A DNA stretch of 14,657 nt from Leptofilum sp050292445 (GCA_050292445.1 JBNKLQ010000150.1:1-14657); one strand, 5' to 3'; shown: positions 6,510-14,036, counted from the stretch's first letter. The notes: generated by a model not told the origin, from the sequence alone. Numbers and translations are program-made.

Positions 6510-7541
6510 TTACTGACCGCGGACGGATTGCGTCGTGTCATAATCTGGATCATCATACAGGTAAGCCACTTGCTCACCATACCCATTAAACATGAGCGTC
6601 TTGCGCCGCCCAAATTCACCAATGCGCCGCTCCGTTGCCTGCGACCAACGAGGATGATCCACATTGGGATTCACCGTGGCAAAAAAGCCATACTCATTCG
6701 GCGCAGTCTTCATCCATAAAGATTGCGGCATAGTATCCACCAAATCAATCTTCACAATCGATTTAATGCTCTTAAAGCCATACTTCCAGGGGACAACCAG
6801 GCGAATCGGCGCACCATTTTGCGGCAGCAACGCTTTACCGTACAGCCCTGTACTCAAAATTGCTAGATCGTTCATCGCCTCATCCAAGCGCAGCCCCTCT
6901 ACGTAAGGCCAGGGAAAAAGTGGACTATTCACGCCCGGCATATTTTCCCTATCTACGACCGTTTCAAAGCGTACATACTGAGCAGCCGAAGTCGGCTCCA
7001 CTTCATTTAACAGTTTGGCCAATGGAAACCCCAGCCAAGGAATCACCATCGACCAGCCTTCCACACAGCGCAGTCGGTAAATACGTTCTTCTTGCTCAAA
7101 AGCCAACAGTTCCTCCAGACCAAACGTCTTGGGCTTGTTGACCAAACCGCCAACTTCAATCTGCCAAGGCGCGGTTGGGAAATCCTTTGCCAAAGGCGCA
7201 ACCGCCTCCTTGTTGGTGGAAAATTCATAGTAATTATTGTATGTCGTAACTTCTTCAAATGAGTTAAGGGGATCGCCCAGTTCGTCTGCGGTGGCACTGA
7301 CGCTGCCCGGCATTGCCGTTTGCACCACACCTTCTTCGGCGGCACTACCAGTAGCGATATTCTCTACGCCAGCAGATGGTTCAGCATCAGGACTACCACA
7401 AGCGGCCAGCAAGCCACCAGCAGCCACTGCGGCCGTACCCAAAGCCGCCCCACGCATAAATTGGCGGCGGGACAAATAAATGGATTCGGGGGTTATTTCG
7501 GATGAGGGGATCTCAATTCCGGTTTGTTTCTTGATTAGCAT
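6510..7541 (-). CDS. msrP: MsrP: molybdopterin methionine sulfoxide reductase, predicted Tat-exported lipoprotein
   Basis: The product reduces methionine sulfoxide in exported proteins using a molybdopterin cofactor. The 343 residues start at ATG 7541, 7 bases after GAGG (7549-7552); an ATG at 7556 has no such site. A twin-arginine motif SRRQFM (R25/R26) begins a hydrophobic signal that ends in LLAAC, so Cys48 is a probable lipidation site; the E. coli enzyme is a soluble periplasmic protein. Residues 49-90 are a low-complexity spacer. The sulfite-oxidase-fold domain follows: APWQIEVGGLV, YRLRCVEGWSMVIPW with Mo-ligand Cys159, GFPLAKLL, YVEGLRLDEAMNDLAILSTGLYGKALLPQNGAPIRLVVPWKYGFKSIKSI (conserved core) and ERRIGEFGRRKTLMFNGYGEQV. 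It forms an operon with msrQ. Confidence 0.95.
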   Translation of the reverse strand: MLIKKQTGIEIPSSEITPESIYLSRRQFMRGAALGTAAVAAGGLLAACGSPDAEPSAGVENIATGSAAEEGVVQTAMPGSVSATADELGDPLNSFEEVTTYNNYYEFSTNKEAVAPLAKDFPTAPWQIEVGGLVNKPKTFGLEELLAFEQEERIYRLRCVEGWSMVIPWLGFPLAKLLNEVEPTSAAQYVRFETVVDRENMPGVNSPLFPWPYVEGLRLDEAMNDLAILSTGLYGKALLPQNGAPIRLVVPWKYGFKSIKSIVKIDLVDTMPQSLWMKTAPNEYGFFATVNPNVDHPRWSQATERRIGEFGRRKTLMFNGYGEQVAYLYDDPDYDTTQSVRGQ

Positions 7542-7548
7542 CTGTTTA

Positions 7549-7552
7549 CCTC
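7549..7552 (-). promoter_or_regulatory. Shine-Dalgarno site fixing the msrP start
   Basis: GAGG in GAGGTAAACAG-ATG, 7 bases before ATG 7541. msrQ has a similar leader, GAGAGTAAACAA-ATG. Confidence 0.7.
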
Positions 7553-7556
7553 GCAT

Positions 7557-7707
7557 TTTGTTTGCTTCTCAGATAACTATACAGTGTACATACGCTAGTT
7601 ACCGTTTCAGAATCTAATTATCTTTGATCTTATGATCTTTTTCTAAATAAATTCTTATGAGATGCTTACAGTGAGGTAGAAAAGAGGCTGGAAATGCTGG
7701 GAAACCT
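7557..7707 (-). promoter_or_regulatory. A/T-rich leader and promoter region of msrPQ
   Basis: No gene is seen. The msrPQ promoter should be here, but no -35/-10 pair stands out. TGATCTTATGATCTTT near 7623-7638 is a short 8-base tandem repeat. I found no copy of the TGTAAC-N5-TGNCAC site. Confidence 0.3.
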
Positions 7708-7753
7708 CCCGCAAGCTTCATGCAAAACCTTCGTTCTGACACAAGCCTGCGGG
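7708..7753 (-). terminator. Hairpin after the Ig-like lipoprotein gene
   Basis: CCCGCAAGCTT (7708-7718) pairs with AAGCCTGCGGG (7743-7753) at 10 of 11 positions around a 24-base loop, 10 bases after the stop at 7764. No strong T-run follows, so termination is uncertain. Confidence 0.45.
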
Positions 7754-7763
7754 AAACCCGGTT

Positions 7764-8957
7764 TTACGGAGCGATGTTTACCGGCAATCGGATTTCCTGG
7801 TAGCTATCATCGGCCCCACTGGAAATGGTAAGTAAGGCGGGGCCACTTGGCGCACTATCCGGCAGCTCCAGATCGATAGACCAGAGGCCAAACGGATCGG
7901 CAAAGGCGGTGCCAGATGTGACAATCTCGCCGCCACCGCTGGCAGAATCCAGTTCAAGCATGATGTGTACGGCCTGCTCAGGTACATTGATAGCCACACC
8001 AAACAAATTGGTCATGTTGCCCACAGTAAAGTTTAGATCGCTAGAATTGCCCAATTGCAATAATGATGCCTGGGCGTCCTCAACGGCAAGTAATTGGATG
8101 GGAACAAGTGCCTCACGCCAGTCACCTTCGCCGTATTCGCCGGTGTAGGCCACTGCGCAAGCTGGGCCTGGGTCCACATTCTGCGGCAAAATGACAAAGC
8201 CGTACCAGCTACCACCAGCCAGGGAGATTTTTTGGGCAGCAATGAAGTTGGTGCAATCATCAACCAACACGCCAATAGTAAAAGCATCATTGATGAGGTT
8301 GTTGCTGTCGCCCTGCATGAGGAAGGCATGACCCGCCACGGCCGTTTCTCCCTCAACTGGTCTAGAAAGTGAAATATAGGGTTGGTCTGTGGCACTGTCA
8401 AAAGCCAACGATAGGGGCTGTTCTACCTGGGCCTGCTCACCTAGCGCTACGCTTAAAAACCCAGGACCGGAAGCGGCTTCAGCCAGCGTCGTAGTAAGCT
8501 CCCAGCTGCCGCTGCTGCCGTCAGGGGTTATTTGGGCAGAAACGGCCGTAAACGAGCCAATCGTTAGCGTTAATGAAATCGGATCGGTGGTCGGCGGCTG
8601 CACCTCGCCGCGAAACGTCACGTCGCGCCCGGCCAGCAGTGTGGTTGCCGGGGCTGGTTCCGCAATGGTGAGGGTATAGTTTTGTATTTCCACAGTCGGT
8701 GTCACCGTAGGAGTTGGTGTCACGACGGGGGTGGGGAACAATGCCTCACTGGTCGGTTCTGGTTCAGTGGGCACAATTTCAGTAGTAGCGGTGGCTGGAA
8801 CGGCCGTTGGCGGTTCGTTGGTGGCGGTTTCGGTTGGGGGAATTTGGGCAACGGCCGTTTCCGTGGGTGGTGGTGTCGGCGTGGCGGTTGCTCCACAAGC
8901 CGTCAACAAAAGCCCAATCAAGCCAAATGGCAATAACAATCTCATTTTCTTCTTCAC
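7764..8957 (-). CDS. Lipoprotein with Thr/Pro-rich linker and Ig-like (Gmad2-like) repeats
   Basis: I chose GTG 8957, 8 bases after GAGG (8966-8969), giving 397 residues; ATG 8945 four codons later is possible, and the ATG at 9065 would add an implausible Cys-rich leader. The signal (MKKKMRLLL...) ends in LLTAC, with Cys21 lipidated. Residues 22-92 are Thr/Pro/Glu linker. Three beta-rich units follow, about 95-175 (LTIAEPAPATTLLAGRDVTF...GSWELTTTL), 195-285 (ISLSRPVEGETAVAGHAFLM...GSWYGFVI, with C235 and C267) and 305-395 (GLWSIDLELP...GPALLTISSG). The pattern 'P..g....aG....f.G ... GsW' resembles the Gmad2/bacterial Ig-like fold, so the protein probably binds partners or spaces domains at the cell surface. 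No catalytic motif is seen. Transcribed alone, probably from a promoter near 9070. Confidence 0.83.
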   Translation of the reverse strand: MKKKMRLLLPFGLIGLLLTACGATATPTPPPTETAVAQIPPTETATNEPPTAVPATATTEIVPTEPEPTSEALFPTPVVTPTPTVTPTVEIQNYTLTIAEPAPATTLLAGRDVTFRGEVQPPTTDPISLTLTIGSFTAVSAQITPDGSSGSWELTTTLAEAASGPGFLSVALGEQAQVEQPLSLAFDSATDQPYISLSRPVEGETAVAGHAFLMQGDSNNLINDAFTIGVLVDDCTNFIAAQKISLAGGSWYGFVILPQNVDPGPACAVAYTGEYGEGDWREALVPIQLLAVEDAQASLLQLGNSSDLNFTVGNMTNLFGVAINVPEQAVHIMLELDSASGGGEIVTSGTAFADPFGLWSIDLELPDSAPSGPALLTISSGADDSYQEIRLPVNIAP

Positions 8958-8965
8958 GCAAACTT

Positions 8966-8969
8966 CCTC
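8966..8969 (-). promoter_or_regulatory. Shine-Dalgarno site favouring a GTG start at 8957
   Basis: GAGG in AGAGGAAG, 8 bases before GTG 8957 but 20 before ATG 8945; this favours the GTG start. Confidence 0.55.
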
Positions 8970-9065
8970 TAAATCTTCGCTGCTAGGGCGTTTTTTAGTG
9001 CAGGATACGCACGTTTTTGGGTTTTGAAATGGTGCTGGCCACAGTGAAAATATGCACAAACACAA

Positions 9066-9094
9066 ATTATAACAAACGCCCGGCGAACAAAGAA
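9066..9094 (-). promoter_or_regulatory. Candidate promoter of the Ig-like lipoprotein gene
   Basis: A perfect -10 hexamer TATAAT on the minus strand (9071-9066) has a weak -35-like TTCTTT (9094-9089) 17 bases upstream. The leader would be about 100 bases to the GTG at 8957. Confidence 0.45.
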
Positions 9095-9132
9095 CAGCCA
9101 GGCATTCGATCTAGGCAATCATTCATAATTGC

Positions 9133-9166
9133 AGGTGCGACGCACTTTCGAAAGTGCGTCGCACCT
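9133..9166. repeat. 34-bp perfect palindrome (dispersed hairpin element)
   Basis: Arms of 17 bases (AGGTGCGACGCACTTTC and its exact complement) meet with no spacer, centred on TTCGAA. It lies 4 bases after the PBP1A stop codon (9171). Its arm recurs in an expanded copy at 2676-2739. It may act as a transcription-end hairpin, but there is no T-run; the perfect symmetry and second copy suggest a REP/MITE-like dispersed element. Confidence 0.85.
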
Positions 9167-9170
9167 ACGG

Positions 9171-11975
9171 TCAAGATTCAATGGTGATGGCAATGGTATG
9201 CGGCTCACCCACGTAGTTGCTATCTTTCACCACGATCAGGCGCAGGAAGTAGTCACCCGGCGGCAGTGCCTCGGCGTGCAGCATTTCCAGCGGGCCATTA
9301 ACCACCGGCTGGTCGTGCGTGTCGCCTAGTGTCACCCAATCCACGTTGTCGCCGTTGGGGATACCCAGCTCGATTTTGTAGAATTGCACAACCCCCGGCT
9401 CAAAATCGGCCGTGCCCACAATAGGCAAAATGCCGCTAACCGTCTCACCTTGAGCTGGGCTGCTGATGCGATAGACAGCCGCCCGATTCGGATCGCGAGC
9501 CAAGGTCAGGAGATCGTCATTGCAAACGGCCGTTGGCAGCAATGCCACATTATTTGCCTGGGCCCACTCATGAGCCGCCTTCAAGCTCTCGGTATTGCGC
9601 GGTGGCGCGAGGAAAATTTGGGGCAAAGCATCTGGTGGTAGCAGCGTCGCATCCGTGCCCTCAGCTAAATGGCAGAACAACTGCGGCGGCGGCGCGTCTT
9701 CATCCGCCTCCGCGCCCAACAGCACCTCAGCGGGTACGGGCGGCAGCGGCACGGCCGGCATACGCAGCACAGCTGGCTCGATTTTTTCCCAAGACACCAG
9801 GTTCGGGTCGATAGTTTCGGCCACGGCAGGGGTGCTGTTCACCAGAAACAGTTCGGAGCCAGCGGGCATGCATTCAATGGCCCCGATGGTGACAGAGGCG
9901 ATGCTGCATAACGGCCGTTCCTCCAACCCCTCTGGCCGCACAAAATCAGTCGGTGGCTCGACACCGTTCACATTCAGCGCGACCAGCAAATCGTAGTTGG
10001 TATAAACCGCCTGCATGTAATCGCTCCACAGTGGCGCAGCGCCAGTCAGGCCGCTGATGTTGAGCATTTCGCTGTTGTCCGTGTTGCCGGTCCAGACGCC
10101 CACGACCAGGCCCGGCGTAAAGCCCATCGTCCAGTTGTCGCGGAAATCGTTGGTGGTGCCGGTTTTGGCCGCCGCTGGGAAAGGCAGCGCCAGCGGATTG
10201 TTGCGCCCCATGGCAGGGACGCGCGCTTCATCATCGTCCAAAATGTTGCTAATCAGGTAAGCCACCCGCGGATCTATGATGGAGGTGTCCGCTTGCGGCG
10301 GCTGCTCAAACAGCGTCTCACCATTGCTCTTTTGCACGCGCAAAATGGAGGTTGGCGTCACCTGATTTCCGCCGTTGGCAAAAACGGCATAGGCGGTGGT
10401 CAGGTCTAGCGGGGTCACTTCCGCCCCACCTAATGTGAGTGAAAGGCCATAGTTGCTGGAATCCTGGTCCCAGGTAGTAATGCCCATCTGTTGAGCAAAT
10501 TCCAGCAGTCGCGGCACGCCTAAATCTTGCAGCAGCAGAACGGCGGGGATGTTATAGCTGTTGGCCAATGCCGTACGTAGACGCACCGGGCCGTGGAAAC
10601 GGCCGTCATAATTCACTGGTGAATAGGTGTCTCCGTTAAACTGCGGATAATCGACTTCCACATCCCACAGTAAATCAGCGGCGGTCCAGGCAGCTTCGCC
10701 CGTCTCATCGGGGGAGAGGGCGGCGGCGTAGGTGAGCGGCTTGATGCTGCTGCCCGGCTGCTGCAAAGAGAGTGTTACGTTCACATGGCCGTCAATGCTT
10801 TCATCACGATAGTTGACACTGCCCAGCATGGCCAAAATCTCGCCCGTACCTGGCTTCATGGCCACCAGTGCAGCGTTGGTTAGATTATGCTCCGGCCCGA
10901 CAGCGGCCACGTGCTGCTGCGCCAGCTGTTCCGCCAGCCGCTGGTAGCGCAAATCGAGCGTGGTCGTCACGCGCAAACCGCCGTTGGCCACGGCTTCTGC
11001 GCCGTACAATTCCTCTAGCTGCTGCCGCACATAAACGGCAAAGTGGGGCGCTTCCAAACTCACTTCCTGCGGAGCAAAGGTAAGCGGTGCCTGGTAAGCA
11101 GCTACGGCATCATCCTGGGTGATAAACCCTTCGCTGACCATCAAATTGAGCACCAGCCATTGGCGCTCCTTGGCCCCTTCTAAATTAGTGAGCGGATCAA
11201 GTTCAACGGGACTTTGCGGCAATCCGGCCAGCAGGGAGGCTTCGGCCAGGGTCAGTTCCTGGGCCGATTTGTCAAAGTAGGTGTCGGCGGCGGCTTCGAT
11301 GCCGTAGGCCAGGTTGCCGTAGTAAATCTCGTTGAGATACATCTCTATGATTTCATCCTTGCTGTAATCCCGATTCATGATCCAGGCTAGGATGATCTCT
11401 TTGGTTTTGCGGTTGTAGGACACTTCGGTGCGCTCTTCGTAGTCGAAGGCGATGTGGCGGACGAGCTGCTGGGTGATGGTGCTGGCTCCCACGGGACGGC
11501 CGTTCGGATTGCGCAAATTGGCTACCAATGCCGCCACCAGCGAGGGAATGTCCGCCCCTGGATTTTCGTAGAAGCTGTCATCTTCTACAGAAACAGTGGC
11601 GTGGATGAGGTGGGAGGGGATTTGGCTAATAGGAACGGCCGTACGCTTGCCTTCACCAAAAAATTCCCACAGTAATTCGCCGTTGCGGTCAAAAATTTGG
11701 GTCGTTTCGAACGTTTCCCGGTCGCGGGCCGCATCTAGCTTGGCAATGCCGTCCTCAATTTCCTGGGACAGGTTTGAGTAAACCAGCGTACCGGCCACCA
11801 CCACGCCGCCAAAAACAAGCATGGCCAACAATAAAATGCCTCCAATGAGAGCACGCCCCAGGCAGCCAAAACAGCCGCGTCGTTTACGTGCTGGTGGGGC
11901 TGCGGCTGGCGCTTGTGGTTGAGGTGATGGACTCTCAAATAAAGCCATCGGGCGGGTGGTGTCGTCTTTATACAT
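9171..11975 (-). CDS. Penicillin-binding protein 1A (bifunctional transglycosylase/transpeptidase)
   Basis: The enzyme polymerises lipid II into glycan strands and cross-links the peptides of the cell wall. ATG 11975 follows AGGAG (11981-11985, spacing 5) and gives 934 residues; the ATG at 12029 has no such site. A Pro/Ala-rich cytoplasmic tail (1-40) precedes one membrane helix (about 42-66). The GT51 transglycosylase domain (about 95-270) shows SVEDDSFYENPGAD with catalytic E131, GASTITQQLVR (163-173), RKTKEIILA and KDEIIEMYLNEIYYG. The transpeptidase domain (about 365-665) has PGSSIKP (nucleophile S409, K412), SYN (473-475) and KTGTTNDFRDNW (604-615). Residues 690-830 are a Pro-rich region with several Cys, and 835-934 form an Ig-like C-terminal extension (YRISSPAQGETVSG...IVGTADF...GDYFLRLIVVKDS). 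Both active sites look intact. Confidence 0.96.
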   Translation of the reverse strand: MYKDDTTRPMALFESPSPQPQAPAAAPPARKRRGCFGCLGRALIGGILLLAMLVFGGVVVAGTLVYSNLSQEIEDGIAKLDAARDRETFETTQIFDRNGELLWEFFGEGKRTAVPISQIPSHLIHATVSVEDDSFYENPGADIPSLVAALVANLRNPNGRPVGASTITQQLVRHIAFDYEERTEVSYNRKTKEIILAWIMNRDYSKDEIIEMYLNEIYYGNLAYGIEAAADTYFDKSAQELTLAEASLLAGLPQSPVELDPLTNLEGAKERQWLVLNLMVSEGFITQDDAVAAYQAPLTFAPQEVSLEAPHFAVYVRQQLEELYGAEAVANGGLRVTTTLDLRYQRLAEQLAQQHVAAVGPEHNLTNAALVAMKPGTGEILAMLGSVNYRDESIDGHVNVTLSLQQPGSSIKPLTYAAALSPDETGEAAWTAADLLWDVEVDYPQFNGDTYSPVNYDGRFHGPVRLRTALANSYNIPAVLLLQDLGVPRLLEFAQQMGITTWDQDSSNYGLSLTLGGAEVTPLDLTTAYAVFANGGNQVTPTSILRVQKSNGETLFEQPPQADTSIIDPRVAYLISNILDDDEARVPAMGRNNPLALPFPAAAKTGTTNDFRDNWTMGFTPGLVVGVWTGNTDNSEMLNISGLTGAAPLWSDYMQAVYTNYDLLVALNVNGVEPPTDFVRPEGLEERPLCSIASVTIGAIECMPAGSELFLVNSTPAVAETIDPNLVSWEKIEPAVLRMPAVPLPPVPAEVLLGAEADEDAPPPQLFCHLAEGTDATLLPPDALPQIFLAPPRNTESLKAAHEWAQANNVALLPTAVCNDDLLTLARDPNRAAVYRISSPAQGETVSGILPIVGTADFEPGVVQFYKIELGIPNGDNVDWVTLGDTHDQPVVNGPLEMLHAEALPPGDYFLRLIVVKDSNYVGEPHTIAITIES

Positions 11976-11980
11976 GGTGT

Positions 11981-11985
11981 CTCCT
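11981..11985 (-). promoter_or_regulatory. Shine-Dalgarno site fixing the PBP1A start
   Basis: AGGAG on the minus strand, 5 bases before ATG 11975; excludes the in-frame ATG at 12029. Confidence 0.85.
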
Positions 11986-11996
11986 AAAACAATTGA

Positions 11997-12048
11997 TAGT
12001 GGCTCGTGGCTAGTCAGACTATCTACCAACCACTATGACTAGCCACTA
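11997..12048. repeat. Inverted repeat in the PBP1A leader
   Basis: GTGGCTAGTCA (12006-12016) is a perfect 11-bp inverted match to TGACTAGCCAC (12036-12046), with a 19-base loop. TAGTGGCT (11997-12004) also matches AGCCACTA (12041-12048), so two alternative foldings exist, and CCACTAT occurs twice (12030, 12043). It lies about 20-70 bases upstream of the PBP1A start, probably in its leader. The remainder up to 12126 holds no gene, one ACGGCCGT (12063) and G-rich (minus strand) runs. Confidence 0.65.
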
Positions 12049-12123
12049 TTAACTGTAACGGAACGGCCGTCCCCCCACCGTTCGCCCCCCACACGATTAA
12101 CAAACGACAACCTGACGCCCAAC

Positions 12124-12150
12124 AAAAAGAGCGCCCCGCAGGACGCTCTT
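12124..12150 (-). terminator. Intrinsic terminator of the LysM surface protein gene
   Basis: AAGAGCG (12127-12133) pairs with CGCTCTT (12144-12150); after one mismatch two more G-C pairs close a 4-base loop. On the minus strand the hairpin runs into TTTTT. It lies 66 bases after the stop at 12217. Confidence 0.8.
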
Positions 12151-12168
12151 CTCGGTCATCGGTGTTTG

Positions 12169-12204
12169 GTAAACGATAATCGGTAAAAACTGATTGCCGT
12201 TTAC
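12169..12204 (-). repeat. Hairpin in the LysM gene 3' untranslated region
   Basis: Outer arms GTAAACG (12169-12175) and CGTTTAC (12198-12204) and inner arms AATCGGT/ACTGATT (12178-12184, 12189-12195, one wobble) close an AAAA loop. It precedes the terminator hairpin, making a double-hairpin mRNA end. Confidence 0.6.
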
Positions 12205-12216
12205 TGCTTACGGAAT

Positions 12217-13878
12217 TTAGCCTCGGCGCAGCATGACAACGCCAACGCCAGCCAACAGCACCAAAATGGCAGCCACCACCAGAACAATGCCACCAATGCT
12301 GCTAAAGAAGCCACCTTCTTCAACGGGGGCAGCGTCACTGCTGTCGGTGGTATCTGTTGCAGCCGCGGCATCATCTACGGCCGTATCTGCAGAGGTTGTA
12401 TCGGCAACGGCCGTTTCTTGCGGATCGAAGCGGGTACCAAAAGAAACGGAAATCCGGGCACCTTCTGTCACGGAAACCGCCCAGCTGGGAGATGTGGTTG
12501 GTTGATAATCCGCTGGCGGGAAGATTTGCACCTGGTACGTATCTGGTTCCAGATTCTCGAAGCAATACGGCTCGCTCACACCATCTGTGATGTGGGTCGT
12601 TACCGTGCTGCCACCCCGGAAAATGGTAACGGCGGCATCCGCCTGCAAGTTTTCTGACGCTTCATTGCGTGAACCATCCCCATTCTGGTCATCAAACGCC
12701 GCTACGCAAATGGTTCCTGTGGTAGGTGCAGTTTCAGCCGCAGTCTCTTCAACCGGTGCGGCAGGAACTTCAGCGGCCGTTTCTTCAGTGACGGCAGCAC
12801 CTTCTACCTCAATCACTTCTTCAACTGGGGCTTCTTCACTGGTCGGTTCGGCCGTTGGTTCTGGCGTGGCAACCACTTCACCTGGCTCTTTGATGAGCAA
12901 TTCCTGCCCAACCGCAATAAAAGCTGGATTATTGTTTAATTCTCGAATGGCAGGCAATGCTTCTTCCGGCGTCAGGCCCAATGCCGGAGCATACTGAATG
13001 GCGATTGTCCAGAAGCTGTCGCCTGTGTTTACAACATGAACAATCGAGCCATCAGGCCGGGGAGTAGGCGTGGGGAACGGCGTGGACGTTGGTCCAGCCT
13101 GGGCAACAGGGGCGCTGCCGCCACCGCCGGAGCTGGCCGGTACCTCGCCAGTGCTGCCTAAGGCATAAAGTCCAACCGCATCCATGAAAAAGCCGCTGTT
13201 TACATACGGATGACGGGACCCCATTTCCAAGAAAATAATCATGGATTCTGACGTCGCGGTGAAGTCCCAAATGTAGGTTTGCTGGGCCAAATAGAAAGGG
13301 AATACGTTTTCGGCCGTCCAGGTTGGGCTGTAGGTTAAGCCAGCGGTACGCCAACCAGACCCTGTGGGACCAACGCTAAAACGAATAAAACCTGAGTCGC
13401 TGCGATATGGCTGCGTTTTGCCATTATCATAAGATTCCACAATATCTACATAGATGGGGGCAGAGATGCGATAGTTGCGGCCAACTTCCAGGCCAGAAAC
13501 TTCTTGTGACAGTGCCACAAAAAGCGGGGCCCACGGCTTGAACAGCTTCAACGTATAGCTGCCATCGCGGAAAAAGAGGGAACGTTCATTTTCAGGCGCA
13601 TCCTGGATGCTCCAGACCACTGTCTCTGGCCGGTAAGCAACGACCCCTTCCGTGCCCTCAAACGCAACACCGTCCAGCCAATGCATCCGCCAACCATTTG
13701 GAACTGCTATTTGGGGAATGCTATCTTGATTAAAGTAGCCTGCTTCAAAGCCGGGATTTTCAAACAAATTCCCGGAAACAATTTCCTGAGCGGCAACATC
13801 GCTGCGCGGGAAACTAAAAACCGCTACTAATATTGTTGCTGCCAAGAGCAACAAGCTTTTTGCCATATTATTCTTCAT
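12217..13878 (-). CDS. Membrane-anchored surface protein with carbohydrate-binding-like, LysM and SdrD-B-like domains
   Basis: The 553-residue product starts at ATG 13878, 7 bases after GGAGG (13886-13890). Residues 1-30 are a Sec signal (cleavage likely DVAA|QE). Residues about 32-240 start with NLFENPGFEAG and end in FFMDAVGLYAL, a jelly-roll carbohydrate-binding-like pattern. A Gly/Pro/Thr linker leads to a LysM domain (about 279-330; IVHVVNTGDSFWTIAIQY, LNNNPAFIAVGQELLI), which binds peptidoglycan or chitin-like glycans. A Glu/Ala/Thr-rich spacer (332-388) is followed by an SdrD-B/Cna-B-like domain (389-481; FDDQNGDGSRNEA...EPYCFENLEPDTYQV), an acidic Ala/Asp/Thr stretch and a C-terminal membrane helix (527-549) ending in RRG. 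It is therefore anchored by its C-terminus with its domains outside. No enzymatic motif is seen. Its leader has a hairpin touching the ribosome-binding site. Confidence 0.87.
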   Translation of the reverse strand: MKNNMAKSLLLLAATILVAVFSFPRSDVAAQEIVSGNLFENPGFEAGYFNQDSIPQIAVPNGWRMHWLDGVAFEGTEGVVAYRPETVVWSIQDAPENERSLFFRDGSYTLKLFKPWAPLFVALSQEVSGLEVGRNYRISAPIYVDIVESYDNGKTQPYRSDSGFIRFSVGPTGSGWRTAGLTYSPTWTAENVFPFYLAQQTYIWDFTATSESMIIFLEMGSRHPYVNSGFFMDAVGLYALGSTGEVPASSGGGGSAPVAQAGPTSTPFPTPTPRPDGSIVHVVNTGDSFWTIAIQYAPALGLTPEEALPAIRELNNNPAFIAVGQELLIKEPGEVVATPEPTAEPTSEEAPVEEVIEVEGAAVTEETAAEVPAAPVEETAAETAPTTGTICVAAFDDQNGDGSRNEASENLQADAAVTIFRGGSTVTTHITDGVSEPYCFENLEPDTYQVQIFPPADYQPTTSPSWAVSVTEGARISVSFGTRFDPQETAVADTTSADTAVDDAAAATDTTDSSDAAPVEEGGFFSSIGGIVLVVAAILVLLAGVGVVMLRRG

Positions 13879-13889
13879 CTTCTATCCTC

Positions 13890-13945
13890 CACACATCCAA
13901 TACCCAGCAGTGGATTTTAGGTGGGTATTGGCTCTTCCATGTGTG
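13890..13945 (-). promoter_or_regulatory. Leader hairpin abutting the LysM gene ribosome-binding site
   Basis: In the minus-strand transcript CACACAT (13945-13939) pairs with ATGTGTG (13896-13890), and CCAATACCCA (13931-13922) with TGGGTATTGG (13906-13897): 17 pairs with one 7-base bulge and a 15-base loop. The last stem base is the first G of the GGAGG Shine-Dalgarno sequence, so folding could limit ribosome access. Confidence 0.6.
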
Positions 13946-13994
13946 TAAAAGCGGGAAAGTCTTTGAAATAAAAAGTTGATGCTCCCGTTTTTAC
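13945..13994. repeat. Inverted repeat, divergent intergenic region
   Basis: GTAAAAGCGGGA (13945-13956) and TCCCGTTTTTAC (13983-13994) pair at 11 of 12 positions around 26 bases. Confidence 0.55.
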
Positions 13995-14020
13995 GCAAGT
14001 AATCGGCCCAATTGCCATAG

Positions 14021-14036
14021 GTTTTTCGGCAAAAAC
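14021..14036. repeat. Short hairpin, divergent intergenic region
   Basis: GTTTTT and AAAAAC pair perfectly around the loop CGGC. Too short to assign a role. Confidence 0.4.

Noticed and set aside
6485..6664. Longer MsrQ reading frame starting at 6664 or 6541
   Set aside because: These starts overlap the conserved C-terminus of MsrP, lack a Shine-Dalgarno site and would add residues absent from the family.
9558..9583. PBP1A GT51 motif lacks the usual His (ENPGAD instead of EHHGVD)
   Set aside because: I recall ENPG/TNPG variants from other class A PBPs, including in Chloroflexota; all other catalytic motifs are intact. (The motif itself is at protein residues 131-142; this was noted, not located here.)
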